DNA of 6,583 nt from Methylococcaceae bacterium (GTDB lineage: Bacteria; Pseudomonadota; Gammaproteobacteria; Methylococcales; Methylomonadaceae), in the NCBI GenBank assembly GCA_030699345.1, contig JAUYMX010000510.1, forward strand, positions 1 through 6,583, in the 5' to 3' direction. Positions 5,293 through 6,583 of this stretch are shown one piece after another (the first letter of the stretch is position 1; each line of letters starts with the position of its first letter). A program made the position numbers and the translations under genes. Under the pieces are notes generated by a model. The model was not told the DNA's origin, did no database searches, and saw nothing but the letters and a program-made list of their open reading frames with translations.

Positions 5293-5981
5293 GTCTGAAG
5301 GTTTGAAATATCATTCGCATTGATGTGACCAAAATGCAAGGCACTGGCAACTAAAGCCTGATGAACGCCGATCTCCTGCAAGGCAACTAAATCTTCTGCG
5401 TTACGTATGCCGCCAGCGGCAATAAATTGCTTATCAGGATAGTGTCTGGAAAAATCATGCAGTTTTTGAAAATCGGGACCATCATGACTTCCTACTCGCT
5501 CAAGAGTCATAACGATAATATTGTCAGGCCAATAACAAGGATTAGAAAATAACGTTTTTGCGCCTAGCGCACAAGAATTAGCAAAATCCAACGAGAGAAT
5601 GAATTTTTTTTTGTATTCTTGAATTCCTAAAATATTATCATCTTGATAAGACTCGCTCCCCAAAACAGGCAAATAGTTACTTGGTAACTTTGAGGATTGT
5701 GGAAAGGGTTGGTAGCCGCGGTCTATCCAGAAAGTAACTTCCGTAAAATCAGTCAGCACTCGCTTTAAAAGTTCATCATTATCACCTTGGCCGGTGATTG
5801 CATTTAGATCTGCGATATATAGAGTATTGAAGCTATAGATTTTCAAAAATGCCTTGATAACCTGGTAAATATCAGCTGATTGACATAATGGGCTGCTGAT
5901 CGGTTGATAACCGTCGCGGTTGCCTCGTTGAGCGAGTACAACCATGCCATCCTTCAGATCTATTACAGGGATTATTTTCAT
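5274..5981 (-). CDS. HisA/HisF-related TIM-barrel protein of the H4MPT/methylofuran cluster
   Basis: This 235-residue protein has a HisA-type (beta/alpha)8 barrel. The opening MKIIPVIDLKDGMVV keeps the HisA catalytic Asp at residue 8. LYIADLNAITGQGDN (54-68) is strand 2, and FILSLDFAN (127-135) provides an Asp (132) near the second HisA catalytic position. IAAGGIRNAEDL (187-198) and ALVASALHFGHI (209-220) form the phosphate-binding loops. True HisA isomerises ProFAR in histidine synthesis. Here no his gene is adjacent, and the segment GYQPISSPLCQSADI (24-38) differs from histidine-pathway HisA as I remember it. Paralogues of this kind occur in methanogens and H4MPT-using methylotrophs. Action on a phosphoribosyl-type intermediate of the cofactor is inferred. 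The gene is convergent to fae, its stop lying in the fae terminator loop, and divergent from the MfnD-like gene. No clear ribosome site precedes the ATG; the nearest is AAGAG about 15 bases away. Confidence 0.85.
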   Translation of the reverse strand: MKIIPVIDLKDGMVVLAQRGNRDGYQPISSPLCQSADIYQVIKAFLKIYSFNTLYIADLNAITGQGDNDELLKRVLTDFTEVTFWIDRGYQPFPQSSKLPSNYLPVLGSESYQDDNILGIQEYKKKFILSLDFANSCALGAKTLFSNPCYWPDNIIVMTLERVGSHDGPDFQKLHDFSRHYPDKQFIAAGGIRNAEDLVALQEIGVHQALVASALHFGHINANDISNLQTKKYPA

Positions 5982-6011
5982 TGATTTTAAAAAATACTCT
6001 TATGTTACAAT
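5981..6011 (+). promoter_or_regulatory. Candidate promoter for the MfnD-like gene (extended -10)
   Basis: TGTTACAAT (6003-6011) contains an extended TGn and a -10, TACAAT, with one mismatch. A TTGATT -35-like hexamer (5981-5986) is 19 bases upstream and abuts the start codon of the divergent HisA-like gene. Transcription would start near 6018, about 43 bases before the GTG at 6061. The 79-base spacer must also hold the promoter of the HisA-like gene, which I could not identify with confidence. Confidence 0.45.
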
Positions 6012-6060
6012 GGCTTATTGAATTCTCATTATCCATTGTTGTTATTAAAGCGAAGGTAAC

Positions 6061-6583
6061 GTGAAAATTCTGATATTTGAGTATATCACCGGCGGTGGTT
6101 TTAATAATCAGGAGCTGCCTGAGTCATTAGCCAGGGAAGGGCGCTTAATGTTGGCAGCTTTACTTGATAATTTGTCCGCAACCAAGCAATTTCAGTTAAC
6201 CGTGTTACTGGATGAAAGGTTTGTTGATCTTGCTCATCCTGGATGTGAACTTATTGCAGTTAGACCTGAGCACGATGTGCTGGAACAATTTACTATTGCC
6301 GCGAGCCGTTGTGATGCGGTCTGGCCAGTAGCTCCGGAATTTGATGGTGTCTTGCAACAGCTGTGTCAAATGGTAGAGGCGCTCGGTAAAATAATCCTGA
6401 CATCGCCTGCGAGCGCTGTAGCTATTGCTGGAGATAAGTACAAAACCTATCAACGGCTTAAGGCGCATCAAATAGCCACGGTGGCCACGCGCATTTTTGA
6501 GCGGAATGAATATTTGCCTGGTGAATGGATGGTTAAGCAGATAGATGGAATAGGCTGTGCTGATAGTTATTTAATTACTGAGC
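6061..6583 (+). CDS. MfnD-like ATP-grasp protein (probable tyramine-glutamate ligase type; orf17 type), 3' end outside window
   Basis: An open frame of 174 codons starts with GTG and runs off the right edge. A GAAGG ribosome site (6052-6056) lies 4 bases upstream. The N-terminus MKILIFEYITGGGF, then ESLAREGRLMLAALLDNL (21-38), is very like archaeal MfnD, which couples tyramine to glutamate in methanofuran synthesis. Further blocks are AVWPVAPEFDGVL (86-98), IAGDKYKTYQRL (122-133) and WMVKQIDGIGCADS (156-169), the start of the ATP-grasp domain with the likely ATP-contacting Lys159. The glycine-rich loop and metal-binding residues expected further on are beyond the window. Methylotrophs make methylofuran, an analogue with tyrosine or tyramine and a polyglutamate tail, so a glutamate ligase here fits. 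The equivalent gene in Methylobacterium is, from memory, orf17 near fae. The exact amino-acid substrate is inferred. Confidence 0.85.
   Translation, partial: MKILIFEYITGGGFNNQELPESLAREGRLMLAALLDNLSATKQFQLTVLLDERFVDLAHPGCELIAVRPEHDVLEQFTIAASRCDAVWPVAPEFDGVLQQLCQMVEALGKIILTSPASAVAIAGDKYKTYQRLKAHQIATVATRIFERNEYLPGEWMVKQIDGIGCADSYLITE

Noticed and set aside
6205..6471. Minus-strand open frame inside the MfnD-like gene
   Set aside because: The opposite strand is an uninterrupted frame with clear MfnD-like motifs.
1..6583. CRISPR array, insertion sequence, prophage or toxin-antitoxin genes
   Set aside because: No regularly spaced repeats, transposase motifs, terminal inverted repeats or phage-like proteins were seen on either strand.

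Overview
The window reads as chromosomal DNA of a methylotrophic proteobacterium, most likely a gammaproteobacterial methanotroph of the Methylococcales type. The clade is inferred from gene content, the style of the 5S rRNA and moderate-to-low GC, and no search could be run. The diagnostic genes are mch (methenyl-tetrahydromethanopterin cyclohydrolase) and fae (formaldehyde-activating enzyme). They are surrounded by the small ligase and transferase genes that accompany the tetrahydromethanopterin (H4MPT)/methylofuran C1 pathway in aerobic methylotrophs.

Layout: bases 1-94 are the 3' part of a 5S rRNA gene, closed by an intrinsic terminator (103-139). A ComEA-like secreted helix-hairpin-helix protein follows (291-590), then a strong GC-rich hairpin lacking a U-tract (637-674). 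From about 740 the DNA becomes more AT-rich and the C1 block begins on the + strand: an ATP-grasp ligase (781-1764), mch (1874-2857), a RimK-like ATP-grasp ligase (2867-3787), a CitG/MdcB-like ribosyl-transferase homologue (3784-4668, GTGA overlap) and fae (4729-5238), ended by a strong intrinsic terminator (5265-5292). A HisA-like TIM-barrel gene lies convergently on the - strand (5981-5274). A third ATP-grasp protein, MfnD-like, starts divergently from it with GTG at 6061 and runs off the right edge.

How they work together: Fae condenses formaldehyde with H4MPT. Methylene-H4MPT is oxidised by a dehydrogenase outside the window, and Mch then interconverts methenyl- and formyl-H4MPT. The remaining genes are best explained as cofactor biosynthesis. 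The ATP-grasp enzymes are probable amide or glutamyl ligases. The MfnD-like protein is a candidate tyramine-glutamate ligase for the furan cofactor. The CitG-like and HisA-like proteins are plausible enzymes for the phosphoribosyl/ribitol part of the pterin cofactor, but that assignment is inference.

The most notable observation is that the first ATP-grasp gene appears to be interrupted by an in-frame TGA (1762-1764). The same frame continues for 35 more sense codons with a family-like C-terminal tail and ends with TAA at 1870-1872, one base before the mch ATG. This may be a nonsense mutation, a sequence error or a leaky stop. No CRISPR array, insertion sequence, tRNA or phage gene was seen.
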